Notes: a model not told the origin generated them from the letters alone. Positions 19,292-28,976 are shown, counted from the first letter of the stretch. The stretch is 55,315 bases of DNA from an uncultured Prevotella sp. (GCA_905233165.1 CAJODL010000011.1:1-55315); one strand, 5' to 3'. Numbers and translations: made by a program.

Positions 19292-19319
19292 CGGAGGTCG
19301 CATTTCTTTGCAACCTCCG
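19292..19319. terminator. Hairpin between convergent porT and lipoprotein genes
   Basis: CGGAGGT pairs with ACCTCCG, extended by GCA/TGC past one mismatch. It lies 13 bases after porT; T-rich sequence follows on the plus strand and A-rich precedes, so it could serve both genes. Confidence 0.65.
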
Positions 19320-19344
19320 GATATCTTTATATTCTATATTTCCT

Positions 19345-20211
19345 TTATTTAACCAATACAACAAGGTACTTGCTTGCTCCCCAGAACTTCTGTGGGTCGG
19401 TAATGCGAAGTACATACTGCTGTTGAGCATCAAGTTTCAGAGTATATGAACCAGCTGGATGAGAGGTAAGCAACTCCGCCTTCTTTGAGTAGAGTTTTAT
19501 CTCCTTGTCAACACGAATATCAATCTTTGTAAAGTAGTTCTTATTGAAGTTACCCTGCAGCACCTTACCCTTATGTAATACGTTCTGTTCCTGAAGTTCC
19601 TTCTTGGTGCCGAAAACATAGTATGCTGTATTGAGCTGTTTGTCCTGTTGGTCTATCACCTGGGCCTTTTGCTCTGTTTCAACCTTCAAATCTGAAACAT
19701 TGGCATTAAGGTCAGCAACTGTCTGGTCGAGTTCTGCGATATGTATATCTTTGCGCTCTAATTCTGTACGGAGCTGCTCCAATTCGGTATTCTTCTCCTC
19801 CAGTTGCTTCATAAAATTAGTAATAGTCTTCTGCAATTCTTCTGAACGCAGAGTTCCCTCACGCAGTTTCTTCTGAAGATTCTCTATCAGTTCCCTATTA
19901 TGCTGCATACGCTGCTGTATGTTGCGGATACTCTCGCGAATCTGATCTGCCTTGTTAGTATTTTCGCCATCACGAATAACAGAAACATTGTTTTCTGCCA
20001 CCTCTATCAGGCGAAAACCTTCTTGTATCTCGTTAAAGACACCAACAAAGTCATTTAGCTCATTATCCTTCTGGTCAATAATACGCTGAAGGGAATCTAC
20101 TGTTGTGTCACGAACTGCCTCTGTCTTCTTGTCACCGCCACATGAGGCAACAACCAATGTTACTAACACTACAATAGCAAGAGACAATGTGTATAAAGTA
20201 TTTTTCTTCAT
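19345..20211 (-). CDS. Coiled-coil lipoprotein of unknown function
   Basis: 288 aa. ATG 20211 (MKKNTLYTLSLAIVVL) is preferred because the upstream in-frame ATG 20250 lies inside the -7 box. Lipobox VVASC gives lipidated Cys24. Residues about 40-195 are a long coiled coil (QLEEKNTELEQLRTELERK and similar). The last 90 residues form a compact domain (YYVFGTKKELQEQNVL, HPAGSYTLKLDAQQQYVLRI). This type of lipoprotein is common in Bacteroidales but I cannot name a function. It is a single gene with its own canonical promoter. Confidence 0.85.
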   Translation of the reverse strand: MKKNTLYTLSLAIVVLVTLVVASCGGDKKTEAVRDTTVDSLQRIIDQKDNELNDFVGVFNEIQEGFRLIEVAENNVSVIRDGENTNKADQIRESIRNIQQRMQHNRELIENLQKKLREGTLRSEELQKTITNFMKQLEEKNTELEQLRTELERKDIHIAELDQTVADLNANVSDLKVETEQKAQVIDQQDKQLNTAYYVFGTKKELQEQNVLHKGKVLQGNFNKNYFTKIDIRVDKEIKLYSKKAELLTSHPAGSYTLKLDAQQQYVLRITDPQKFWGASKYLVVLVK

Positions 20212-20247
20212 GATTCTTCTCCTTATTATATTATATAGTTGCGCGTG

Positions 20248-20279
20248 CAAAAGTACAAAGTTTTATTTAATTCTCCAAA
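20248..20279 (-). promoter_or_regulatory. Promoter TTTG-N20-TACTTTTG of the coiled-coil lipoprotein
   Basis: On the minus strand TTTG (20276-20279) and TACTTTTG (20248-20255) are 20 bases apart. This places transcription start near 20242 and confirms translation start 20211. Confidence 0.85.
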
Positions 20280-20295
20280 TTTTTGGATAAAAAAG

Positions 20296-20970
20296 TCACT
20301 TTAGCATAAATCCTGACAGAATTCTTCCACATTTTACATCCCCACGTTGCTCTCTTCGGGCAGAAAAGTAGTCAACATTAGTGAATGTATCAATATCAGA
20401 TACTATTATATTCTGGTCTTTTACGCCCATTGACGTTAGCTGGAACTTATTCAGGGCTTTGAGGTCTATATGCGGTTTCTTCTTCATGATGACATAATCA
20501 GTCATCTCAAATCCTGCCTCAACGAAAGCATCTACTACTTCCTGCCCTACCTCAAAAGAATCCTGAGAGATGCCTGGACCTATAGCAGCAACACAATCGG
20601 AAGGATTGGTGCCAAAGACTTTCTGCATTTCTTGAAGGGTCTTAGTAACAATCCTTAGACGAGTACCTTTCCATCCTGCATGAATAGCGGCTGCAGCGTG
20701 GTGTATAGGGTCATACACTATGACTGGTATGCAATCGGCAGTACTAATTCCCATGATGACGTTCTTTGCATTACTAATCAAAGCATCGATGCCTTCCAAT
20801 GCGGCTTTACGTTCTGTCAATGAAAGCAGGAAGAACTCCGATGAAATCGTGTATATCTTATCGGTATGCGTCTGATGAGGATATACTACTCCCGGAATTT
20901 TCCTACCTATCGTCCTGTCAGTAGTAAAAGCCTCAACCTTCTCGCCAAGATTATACGTCAACATACTCAT
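20296..20970 (-). CDS. pgeF: PgeF/YfiH laccase-domain protein
   Basis: Multicopper-oxidase-like fold protein linked to peptidoglycan editing and purine nucleoside cleavage. 224 aa with the metal-site motifs YPHQTHTDK (His32, His35), STADCIPV and AAIHAGWKGT. The ATG overlaps the 3' end of obg by 20 bases, so it is the last gene of rodA-obg-pgeF. ATG 20964 is an alternative start. Confidence 0.9.
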   Translation of the reverse strand: MSMLTYNLGEKVEAFTTDRTIGRKIPGVVYPHQTHTDKIYTISSEFFLLSLTERKAALEGIDALISNAKNVIMGISTADCIPVIVYDPIHHAAAAIHAGWKGTRLRIVTKTLQEMQKVFGTNPSDCVAAIGPGISQDSFEVGQEVVDAFVEAGFEMTDYVIMKKKPHIDLKALNKFQLTSMGVKDQNIIVSDIDTFTNVDYFSARREQRGDVKCGRILSGFMLK

Positions 20971-22117
20971 AATCCTCCAATTCTTCTATATCCTCAATAT
21001 CATCCAACTCTTGCAGGTCTTCTATATCCTCAATAGAAACCAGTTCTTCCATTTCGTCCAGTTCCTTTTGCTGCTTATCACGATGAACCATTATTTCCTC
21101 GGAGATAACGCCCTGTATCTTATTCGATTCAGAATTGAGTTCGCGCCACAAGATATCCTTCAGCTCATCAATGCCAAACCCTGTTACGGCAGAGATAAAG
21201 ACAATAGTACAAAGGTCTGTCAGTTCTTCTTTCAGCATTGATATCAATTCCTCATCGAGCAAATCGCATTTTGTGATTGCCAGAACACGTTTCTTCTGTA
21301 GCATACCAGGATTGAACTGCTTCAACTCATTAACCAGCATCTCATACTCCTTCTTGATATCGTCAGTATCTCCCGGCACCATAAAAAGCAACAGAGAGTT
21401 ACGTTCTATATGCCTCAAGAAGCGCAGACCAAGGCCTTTTCCTTCTGCAGCGCCCTCTATTATTCCCGGGATATCGGCCATAACAAAAGACTTGTTCTCC
21501 TTATATGCAACAATGCCCAGCGATGGTTCCAATGTCGTAAACGGATAATTGGCAATCTTTGGTCTTGCTGATGACAATGCGCTTAACAATGTTGATTTAC
21601 CGGCATTTGGCAATCCAACCAATCCCACATCAGCAAGGAGTTTCAATTCCATTATTATTGTCATCTCCTGCATCGGTTCACCAGATTGCGCAAAGCGTGG
21701 CGTCTGACGTGTTGCAGAGCGGAACTGATAGTTTCCGAGTCCGCCTTTACCGCCTTTCAGCAGTACGATTTCCTGTCCATCATATGTAACATCACATACG
21801 AACTTACCATCTTCTGCATTATATACGACAGTACCGCAAGGCACATCTATATATATGTCCTTTCCGTCTGTTCCGTGACACTTATCGCGTCCGCCATTGC
21901 CACCATTTTCTGCAAAAATATGCCGTTGGTAACGCAGGTGCAGCAAGGTCCAGTAGTTATGATTACCACGCAAGATGATAGAGCCTCCTCTACCACCATC
22001 TCCGCCATCCGGACCTCCATTAGGATTGTACTTCACATGCCTCAGATGCATAGACCCCTTACCGCCCTTGCCCGAACGACACTGTATCTTTACATAATCT
22101 ACAAAATTTGACTCCAT
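20951..22117 (-). CDS. obg: Ribosome-associated GTPase Obg
   Basis: 388 aa. The N-terminal Obg fold (FVDYVKIQCRSGKGGKGS, GGDGGRGGSIILRG) is followed by the G domain: G1 GLPNAGKST (168-176), DIPGIIEGA, TKCD and SA near 311. The last about 50 residues are an acidic tail built of repeated IED/LEE/DDIEDIEEL units, longer than in most Obg proteins. It overlaps pgeF and follows rodA by 30 bases, mostly TA and heptamer repeats. Confidence 0.96.
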   Translation of the reverse strand: MESNFVDYVKIQCRSGKGGKGSMHLRHVKYNPNGGPDGGDGGRGGSIILRGNHNYWTLLHLRYQRHIFAENGGNGGRDKCHGTDGKDIYIDVPCGTVVYNAEDGKFVCDVTYDGQEIVLLKGGKGGLGNYQFRSATRQTPRFAQSGEPMQEMTIIMELKLLADVGLVGLPNAGKSTLLSALSSARPKIANYPFTTLEPSLGIVAYKENKSFVMADIPGIIEGAAEGKGLGLRFLRHIERNSLLLFMVPGDTDDIKKEYEMLVNELKQFNPGMLQKKRVLAITKCDLLDEELISMLKEELTDLCTIVFISAVTGFGIDELKDILWRELNSESNKIQGVISEEIMVHRDKQQKELDEMEELVSIEDIEDLQELDDIEDIEELEDYEYVDV

Positions 22118-22147
22118 ATATATATATATAACTCTAAACTCTAAACT
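22118..22147. repeat. TA tract and AACTCTA heptamers between rodA and obg
   Basis: TATATATATATATA is followed by two to three copies of the 7-base unit ACTCTAA. It forms the 30-base spacer between two co-directional genes. Confidence 0.7.
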
Positions 22148-23731
22148 TTACCTATGGGACAGATGACGCGCGGCATCTATACGCAGGAAAATGAATAATA
22201 GTATTGTAAATCCCCACAGGGATGATCCTCCATATGAGAAGAAAGGTAACGGAATACCTATAACGGGAGTAATACCCAGCACCATTCCTACGTTGATGAA
22301 CAGATGGAAAAGAAAGATGCTGGCGACAGAATATCCATACACTCTACCGAAGACGAATGGCTGATGGTCAGCAAGGTACATCAGTCGCAGCGTCAATGCC
22401 AAGAACAAGACAAGTACGACAATAGCCCCAAGGAAGCCCTCTTCCTCGCCAACGGTACAGAAGATAAAATCGGTATCTTGCTCCGGAACAAAATGTAGCT
22501 TCGTCTGCGTTCCATTCAGGAATCCCTTTCCCGTCAGTCCTCCAGACCCTATTGCGATAACACTCTGATGGACATTATATCCGGCTCCCGTAACATCCTT
22601 ATCAATACCAAGAAGAACATTTATCCTGGCACGCTGATGCGGTTCCATAACATGATTGAGAATGAACGATGCCGATGCAGAGAACAACAGCGAACCGACT
22701 CCGAACAATGCTATCAGCAGATATGAGCGAAGACGGTCATTCAGCCACTTCCATATCAGATTACCCAATATGACAAGTGTCACAAGGACTTGCCCCCATA
22801 CTATGTTAAAAGGAATAATGAGACTTGAAAACAGCATCAGCACAACGGTGCTACCCAAGGAAAAGGCAACCATCTTCATAGGCGTATTCAGGACGATAGC
22901 ATTCGTGATGGTACTCTTTATAGGATTTGAATATCTCTCACGCATATAATACGTCGATGACATAGCATAGGCGCTATAGGTTCGTGTTCGGGATCTGCTA
23001 TACACCTGTAGCAAAGCTGCAAGAAACAACTGTATCAACAATATCACGACAACACTTCCCACGCTTGATGGTGTGCCGAATAATGGCGTCTCGCTGTAGC
23101 GTATTCCTACCACGAAATATACCACCATAGCAAATGCCGTAAAGAGGACGCTGCCACTCATTCCTTCACGATAGAACATCAGAAAGAATGCCGTAAAAAC
23201 CAATGCCGAACCCGTCTCACGTTGCAGGATAATCAGCAGCATCGGAAGTGTCACCACCCCAATGGCTTTCACCATATCACGAAAATTATCCAAGGAAAAA
23301 TTATAGCTGGACATTACCTTGGATATTGCCAGAGCCGTTGCGAACTTTGCGAACTCTGCCGGCTGTATGCGAAGAGAACCAAGCGCGATCCATGAGCGCG
23401 ACCCTTTTATCTCGTGCGGATTGAATATAGTTAAGAACAGCAATACAATCATTATGCAATATATCGGCACAGCGAAGGTATCGTACAGACGATAATCCAA
23501 CAACAGCAATACTAACGCAAGGATTAGCGATGTTCCTATCCACACCAGCTGCATGCCAGAGCGCGAATCAAAAGAGAATATCTCTGTTTCGCCAAACACA
23601 TACGATGCTCCACAGACGCTGAACCAGCCGAAGACTATCAAAAACACATATATCAGGCATGTCCACCAATCAAGATGATGGAATACAGAGTTGTCACGCG
23701 CTTTTAATGGCTGTCCTGAAAGAATATACAT
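22148..23731 (-). CDS. rodA: Rod shape-determining protein RodA (SEDS glycosyltransferase)
   Basis: Polytopic peptidoglycan glycosyltransferase for cell elongation. 527 aa. Family segments: IKGSRSWIALGSLRIQPAEF near residue 115, LQRETGSALVF near 170, the catalytic-loop region GGLTGKGFLNGTQT with PEQDTDFIF near 410, and GIPLPFFSYGGSS near 500. The protein is longer than E. coli RodA because an extra membrane block of about 140 residues sits in the middle; I believe this is usual in Bacteroidetes. It heads a rodA-obg-pgeF unit with its own promoter, not the usual mre/mrdA context. Confidence 0.94.
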   Translation of the reverse strand: MYILSGQPLKARDNSVFHHLDWWTCLIYVFLIVFGWFSVCGASYVFGETEIFSFDSRSGMQLVWIGTSLILALVLLLLDYRLYDTFAVPIYCIMIVLLFLTIFNPHEIKGSRSWIALGSLRIQPAEFAKFATALAISKVMSSYNFSLDNFRDMVKAIGVVTLPMLLIILQRETGSALVFTAFFLMFYREGMSGSVLFTAFAMVVYFVVGIRYSETPLFGTPSSVGSVVVILLIQLFLAALLQVYSRSRTRTYSAYAMSSTYYMRERYSNPIKSTITNAIVLNTPMKMVAFSLGSTVVLMLFSSLIIPFNIVWGQVLVTLVILGNLIWKWLNDRLRSYLLIALFGVGSLLFSASASFILNHVMEPHQRARINVLLGIDKDVTGAGYNVHQSVIAIGSGGLTGKGFLNGTQTKLHFVPEQDTDFIFCTVGEEEGFLGAIVVLVLFLALTLRLMYLADHQPFVFGRVYGYSVASIFLFHLFINVGMVLGITPVIGIPLPFFSYGGSSLWGFTILLFIFLRIDAARHLSHR

Positions 23732-23753
23732 CTAACTATATTAAAATTCTGTG

Positions 23754-23785
23754 CAAAACTACTAAAAAAACACGAAAAAAACAAA
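23754..23785 (-). promoter_or_regulatory. Promoter TTTG-N20-TAGTTTTG of rodA
   Basis: Minus-strand TTTG (23782-23785) and TAGTTTTG (23754-23761) are 20 bases apart; start codon 23 bases after the -7 box. Confidence 0.8.
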
Positions 23786-23824
23786 ACTTTTACTCATACT
23801 CTATTTACTTTTTATTTTTTTTAC

Positions 23825-23832
23825 TAACTTTG
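23825..23832 (+). promoter_or_regulatory. -7 box TAACTTTG of hpt-adk
   Basis: TAACTTTG lies 44 bases before the hpt ATG, divergent from the rodA promoter. No clear -33 box. Confidence 0.6.
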
Positions 23833-23876
23833 TGTGCGAAAAGTTAACATAAGACTCTTTATTGACTTAGATAAAA

Positions 23877-24419
23877 ATGAAACCACGCGTTACTATTGAG
23901 GACAAAACCTTTGAGTTGACAATTCCCGAGGATAGAGTCCTTGAGGCCGTTGACAAATGCGCCAAAGAGATAAATGCCGACTATGCTGGCAAGAATCCGT
24001 ATTTTATAATTGTTCTGGGCGGAGCCTTCATCTTTGGTGCGGACTTGGTAAGAAGGATAGAAACCCCATGTCAGGTATCATTTGTCAAAATCGCCAGTTA
24101 TGACGGTTTGTCAACAACAAACACAATAAAAGAGCAACTCCCCGTCAGCGAGGACATCCGGGGGCGTCACGTCATAATTGTCGAAGACATTATTGAGACA
24201 GGCCAGAGCATGAAGTATCTCAAGAAACGTCTGGAGCCATTCGAACCCACCAGCGTCGAAATATGCGCTCTGTCGTTCAAGCCGGAGAAATGCAAGGTCC
24301 CCGACCTAAAGATAAAATACGTGGGCATGCAGTTGCCAGAGGCATTCATCGTAGGCTATGGGCTTGACTACAACGATATGGGAAGAAATTTGAAAGATAT
24401 TTATTCTTTAGTTAAATAA
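23877..24419 (+). CDS. hpt: Hypoxanthine phosphoribosyltransferase
   Basis: Purine salvage enzyme, 180 aa. The PRPP-binding motif VIIVEDIIETGQSMKYL (about 98-114) and the early IVLGGAFIFGADLVRRI are diagnostic. The ATG is at 23877 and adk follows after six bases, the conserved Bacteroidales hpt-adk pair. The obg gene often found third in this cluster is here on the other strand. Confidence 0.95.
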   Translation: MKPRVTIEDKTFELTIPEDRVLEAVDKCAKEINADYAGKNPYFIIVLGGAFIFGADLVRRIETPCQVSFVKIASYDGLSTTNTIKEQLPVSEDIRGRHVIIVEDIIETGQSMKYLKKRLEPFEPTSVEICALSFKPEKCKVPDLKIKYVGMQLPEAFIVGYGLDYNDMGRNLKDIYSLVK

Positions 24420-24425
24420 AAGCGT

Positions 24426-25016
24426 ATGAAAAACATTGTGATTTTTGGTGCCCCAGGTTCAGGCAAGGGCACACAGAGCGATAAAATCATCGCAGAATTT
24501 GGTGTAGCGCACATATCTACAGGCGATGTATTGCGCGGTGAAATCAAGGCAAATACCGATTTAGGGAACATTGCTTCGAAGTACATTCAAGACGGCAAAC
24601 TCGTTCCTGACGATCTGATTATCAACATGCTTGCCAAGACACTGGACAAACTCATCAGGGATGCCAACATCTGTGGCGGACACAACCTGCCCGGAGTCAT
24701 CTTTGACGGTTTCCCACGTACAATTGCACAGGCTCAGGCCCTTGATGAAATGCTGGCAGAACGTGGTGAAAAGGTAAACTACGTAATAGGTCTTGAGGTA
24801 GATGATGAGGAACTTATCAACCGTATCGTTGAACGCGGAAAGACCAGCGGCAGAAGTGACGACAACGCCGAGACAGCGAAGAAAAGGCTTGAGACATATT
24901 ATGCCCAGACATTGCCTCTGAAAGAATTCTATGTCGAACAAGGCAAATACGTCAAGATACAAGGCGTCGGCAGCATTGACGATATTTATTCCGAGATACG
25001 CAATGCTTTGAAGTAA
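24426..25016 (+). CDS. adk: Adenylate kinase
   Basis: 196 aa. P-loop GAPGSGKGT (8-16), ISTGDVLR, the GFPRT signature near residue 99 and the short LID (ERGKTSGRSDDNAET) without zinc cysteines identify a short-type adenylate kinase. A ten-residue insertion around ANICGGHNLPG makes it slightly longer than usual. Second gene of the hpt-adk operon. Confidence 0.96.
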   Translation: MKNIVIFGAPGSGKGTQSDKIIAEFGVAHISTGDVLRGEIKANTDLGNIASKYIQDGKLVPDDLIINMLAKTLDKLIRDANICGGHNLPGVIFDGFPRTIAQAQALDEMLAERGEKVNYVIGLEVDDEELINRIVERGKTSGRSDDNAETAKKRLETYYAQTLPLKEFYVEQGKYVKIQGVGSIDDIYSEIRNALK

Positions 25017-25039
25017 AGGTTAGCGGTTAAAGCCAATGA

Positions 25040-25065
25040 CGCAGGATGCTTAATTGCATTCTGCG
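25040..25065. terminator. Hairpin downstream of adk
   Basis: CGCAG-G-ATGC pairs with GCAT-T-CTGCG (one G-T wobble) around TTAATT. T-tract is weak. It lies between convergent adk and dnaE. Confidence 0.6.
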
Positions 25066-25104
25066 CCATTTGGTTTCAGGTTTCTGCTCAGATGGTTTAA
25101 TAAA

Positions 25105-25194
25105 TAAAAATTATCTTTATTTTCTCGTAGGAGGCTCCCAGAAGGTTTCAGGTAGTACCAGCGAGGTCCTGGGAACTTCCCGGAAGGTTTCCCC
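25105..25194. repeat. Leader word plus three 21-bp quasi-palindromic repeats
   Basis: TAAAAATTATCTTT (25105-25118) precedes three degenerate 21-base units starting about 25132, 25153 and 25174, with cores CCCAGAAGGTTTCAGG, CCAGCGAGGTCCTGGG and CCCGGAAGGTTTCCCC. Each is close to a palindrome, with sub-periods of 10-11 bases. The same leader word and a 21-base array recur at 53893-54050. Confidence 0.7.
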
Positions 25195-25220
25195 AAACTC
25201 TGCTCAGGCGAATTTGAGTG

Positions 25221-28200
25221 CTAAATGCTTACCTTAACGCTCTCATGGGCCTGTATGAAGTCCATGAACTTTCTGTTTATCTTGATTCCAGGTATATCTG
25301 ATGACATTGTTATCGCCTGAGGGCTGACTCGGGAATCCCTTATCATAAAAGACAGTTTTGTCTCTCCCAATGAGTCCATGATTATCTGTGACAGGTCTTC
25401 AAGCATTCCCTCTTTCTCGGTTTCAGCATCCATATCTATATTTATAGTGATACTATTTACCGCGCTCTCCGCCACTTCATTGAGGAAATCAACATTATGG
25501 ACATCCAGAGTATAGTATTTCTCACCACCCCTCGCATGTTCGGTGCTCTTCATCTTGACAAGGACAGAACAGCCAACACGGAATTTTCCGACCCATTTAG
25601 ACCAATCGTCACTAAACAACGCCAATTCCCCTACTCCGCTGAAGTCCTCAAGAGTCACTATACCCATTGGCGACCCCTTCTTTGTAAAGCCCTCACGCAC
25701 ATTGGTAACGATACCGCCAAAGACCATCATATCACGCTTTGCCAACTCTGCGCGGTCTGCATCGCGGCCCAATTCTGAACATGTCGTATTACAAATGCAT
25801 TTTAGTATTACCGCATATTCATCCAATGGGTGTGCTGAAAGATAGATGCCAACGAGTTCACGTTCTCTGTTCAAGCGCTCTATGGCACTCCACTCAAACG
25901 CCTTACCAGGTTTGGGCTTGGTTATCTCTATCGCCTCCAAACCACCGAACAGGGAATTCTGCGCCTCCATCCTTGCATTATTAAACTGCTGGGCATAGGC
26001 AAGCAGAGCATCAATGAAACTGCCAATACGGGAATTAGACAACATATGCTGAGGCGGAACCATGTACTGCTCTCTTGACACCCCAAACGTATCGAGAGCT
26101 CCTGCGAGAACCATGCACTCGAGCACTTTCTTGTTTAATGCCGATGGTGGTACGCGTTCAACAAACTCATACAAATCCTTGAATGGACCCTTCTTCGTTC
26201 TTTCTTCTATGATGGCACGGGTAGCAGCCTCACTCATGCCTTTTATTGCCGCCAAACCGAAGCGGATTTCTCCATTCTGATTGACACCAAAGTTTGCATA
26301 CGACTCGTTTATATCTGGGCCATAGACTGGAATACCCATCGACTTACACTCGTCCATCAATTTTGTTATCTCTTTGATGTCATCGCAACGACGCGTAAGG
26401 AGTGCCGCCATAAATTCTGCCGGATAGTGGGCCTTTAGATATGCCGTCTGGTAAGCAACCCAGGAATAGCATGCCGCATGTGACTTATTGAATGCATAAG
26501 AAGCGAACTTCTCCCAGTCACCCCAGATTTTATCCAGCACCTTAGGATCATGACCATTCTTTTTGCCCCCCTCGATGAACTTCGGTTTCATGGCGTCTAC
26601 GATATCCTTCTTCTTCTTACCCATTGCTTTACGAAGGGCATCAGATTCACCACGGGTAAAGTTTGCAAGCTGACGCGACAATAGCATCACCTGCTCCTGA
26701 TAAACCGTGATGCCATAAGTATCCTTGAGGTACTTTTCCATGCATGGGATGTCGTAGGTTATCGGTTCCTTACCATTCTTACGCTTGATGAAAGAAGGAA
26801 TATAATCCATTGGTCCAGGACGATAGAGAGCATTCATGGCAATAAGATCCTCAAACACCGTAGGATGCAACTCACGAAGATATTTCTGCATTCCCGCAGA
26901 TTCAAACTGGAATGTACCAATAGTTTGTCCACGCTGATATAACTGATATGTCAGTTCATCATCTATAGGAATTTTCTCAAGATCGATATCAATACCGCGT
27001 GTAAGCTTTATATTTTTACATGCCTCCTTCTGCTCGGAAAGCGTCTTCAATCCGAGGAAGTCCATCTTTATTAGACCTGTTGATTCTATAACATGACCAT
27101 CATACTGAGTGACAGCTGTTTTTATATCTGGGAAATCAGGATCCGGAGCCGTTGAGATGGGGACATGATCAGATATCGGGTCTCTACATATAATAAAGCC
27201 ACAAGCATGAATACCGACATTACGTACAGTTCCCTCCAACATTTTGGCATACTTAATAGTATTAGACTCTCTTGAATCTATTGAGGATTCTGCACGAGCT
27301 ATTTCAGGAACAGACTTTATAACATTTGGCAGATTCATCTTGAGACCATCTGGCAACCTATCCGGAATAGCCTTACACAGAGCATTCGTACGATCAAGCG
27401 GAAATTTCTCCACACGCGCCACATCCTTAATAGCGTTCTTGGTCGCCATAGTGCCATACGTAATAATATGTGCACAATTCTCGTGACCATATTTATCCAT
27501 TACCCACTGCAGGACACGGCCACGACCATCATCATCGAAGTCTGTATCTATATCAGGTAAAGAAATTCGGTCAGGATTAAGAAAACGTTCGAACAGGAGA
27601 TCATATTTAAGAGGATCAAGACGGGTTATGCCCAGACAATAAGCCACAACAGAACCAGCAGCAGATCCACGTCCCGGGCCAACCCAAACATCCAATACAT
27701 CACGAGCTGAATTGATAAAATCCTGCACTATAAGAAAGTAACCAGGGAAGCCCATTGTTTTCATTATGTGCAACTCGAATCTTATACGATCATCAACTTC
27801 CTTGTCTAAAGGAGTTCCATAAAGTTTTGCTGCGCCCTCATAAGCTAACTTTGCCAGATAATCAGCCTCAAACTTTATGCGATAAATTTTATCATAGCCA
27901 CCCAACTTTGCGATTTTCTTTTCCGCATCCTCTGGTGGTAATGGATTTTCACCATTTTCATCGCTGGTAAACTCCTTATATAACTCTTCTTCTGTAAATT
28001 TTTGTCTCCACTGTTCTTCCGTACCGAATTCTGCAGGAATAGGAAAGAATGGCATAATAGGATCAGACTCCAAGTCATATACTTCGACCTTGTCCAGTAC
28101 CTCATTAGTATTTTCCAATGCTTCCGGGATGTCTGAGAATATGTCCCTCATCTCCTGCTCAGTCTTGAACCACTCCTGTTTTGAATAAAGCATACGATTA

Positions 28201-28961
28201 GGATCATCAAGATCCCTTCCCGTGCCTATACACAACAGATGGTCATGAGCCTCAGCAGTCTCTTTGTCAATAAAGTGACAATCGTTTGTACATATTAATT
28301 TAATATTGTACTCACGCGCAAACTCTACCAGTATTCTATTAACCTTCTGCTGCAATGGGAAAGTTTCCCTATTCGCTCTTTGGTTGGGATCTTTTACCTC
28401 GTGACGTTGGAGTTCAAGATAGAAATCATCTCCCCATATCTTTTTATACCATTCGAGGGATTTACGTGCTCCATCAATGTCACCAGCGAGAATCTTTTGA
28501 GGAATCTCTCCACCAATACAAGCGGAACATATAATAAGATCCTCATGGTATTTCTCCAACTGTTCATGATCTGTACGTGGACGATGATAGAAACCATCTA
28601 CCCATGAATTTGATACGAGTTTTATGAGATTACGGTATCCATTGGCATTCTTTGCTAATACAATTAAATGCCAACCACTGCGATCCACCTCTGGCAAGTC
28701 TGTTTTATCCATTCCACGTCTTGCCACATACATTTCGCATCCAAAGATTGGTTTGAAAGGTGCTTTACCCTCTTTTTTTAGGTCCTTATTTGCCTTTTTA
28801 ACTTCATCAAACAATTCCTTGACGCCAAACATGTTTCCATGATCCGTAATGGCGACACCAGGCATATTGTCAGCAATAGCCTTATTGACTATATCCTTAA
28901 CCTTGCATTGACCATCAAGCAAGGAGTAATGCGTATGCACATGAAGATGAACAAAACTCAT
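25221..28961 (-). CDS. dnaE: DNA polymerase III alpha subunit DnaE
   Basis: Replicative polymerase, 1246 aa. PHP domain at the N-terminus (FVHLHVHTHYSLLDG, ITDHGNMFG), catalytic palm with GPGRGSAAGS and DIDTDFDDDGR (catalytic aspartates), fingers, helix-hairpin-helix near residue 940, and a C-terminal OB domain (GGIVTNVREGFTKKG). It follows pssA by 15 bases and psd before that, an operon mixing lipid synthesis with replication. Confidence 0.97.
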   Translation of the reverse strand: MSFVHLHVHTHYSLLDGQCKVKDIVNKAIADNMPGVAITDHGNMFGVKELFDEVKKANKDLKKEGKAPFKPIFGCEMYVARRGMDKTDLPEVDRSGWHLIVLAKNANGYRNLIKLVSNSWVDGFYHRPRTDHEQLEKYHEDLIICSACIGGEIPQKILAGDIDGARKSLEWYKKIWGDDFYLELQRHEVKDPNQRANRETFPLQQKVNRILVEFAREYNIKLICTNDCHFIDKETAEAHDHLLCIGTGRDLDDPNRMLYSKQEWFKTEQEMRDIFSDIPEALENTNEVLDKVEVYDLESDPIMPFFPIPAEFGTEEQWRQKFTEEELYKEFTSDENGENPLPPEDAEKKIAKLGGYDKIYRIKFEADYLAKLAYEGAAKLYGTPLDKEVDDRIRFELHIMKTMGFPGYFLIVQDFINSARDVLDVWVGPGRGSAAGSVVAYCLGITRLDPLKYDLLFERFLNPDRISLPDIDTDFDDDGRGRVLQWVMDKYGHENCAHIITYGTMATKNAIKDVARVEKFPLDRTNALCKAIPDRLPDGLKMNLPNVIKSVPEIARAESSIDSRESNTIKYAKMLEGTVRNVGIHACGFIICRDPISDHVPISTAPDPDFPDIKTAVTQYDGHVIESTGLIKMDFLGLKTLSEQKEACKNIKLTRGIDIDLEKIPIDDELTYQLYQRGQTIGTFQFESAGMQKYLRELHPTVFEDLIAMNALYRPGPMDYIPSFIKRKNGKEPITYDIPCMEKYLKDTYGITVYQEQVMLLSRQLANFTRGESDALRKAMGKKKKDIVDAMKPKFIEGGKKNGHDPKVLDKIWGDWEKFASYAFNKSHAACYSWVAYQTAYLKAHYPAEFMAALLTRRCDDIKEITKLMDECKSMGIPVYGPDINESYANFGVNQNGEIRFGLAAIKGMSEAATRAIIEERTKKGPFKDLYEFVERVPPSALNKKVLECMVLAGALDTFGVSREQYMVPPQHMLSNSRIGSFIDALLAYAQQFNNARMEAQNSLFGGLEAIEITKPKPGKAFEWSAIERLNRERELVGIYLSAHPLDEYAVILKCICNTTCSELGRDADRAELAKRDMMVFGGIVTNVREGFTKKGSPMGIVTLEDFSGVGELALFSDDWSKWVGKFRVGCSVLVKMKSTEHARGGEKYYTLDVHNVDFLNEVAESAVNSITINIDMDAETEKEGMLEDLSQIIMDSLGETKLSFMIRDSRVSPQAITMSSDIPGIKINRKFMDFIQAHESVKVSI

Positions 28962-28976
28962 GAAGAACCCCTAAAA

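Noticed and set aside
25129..25194. CRISPR array
   Set aside because: Units are contiguous, degenerate and without unique spacers; no cas genes are present. The same applies to 53967-54050.
25046..25237. 63-aa plus-strand ORF after adk
   Set aside because: It is the frame opened by the 21-bp repeat array; it has no promoter, no family features and runs into the dnaE 3' end.
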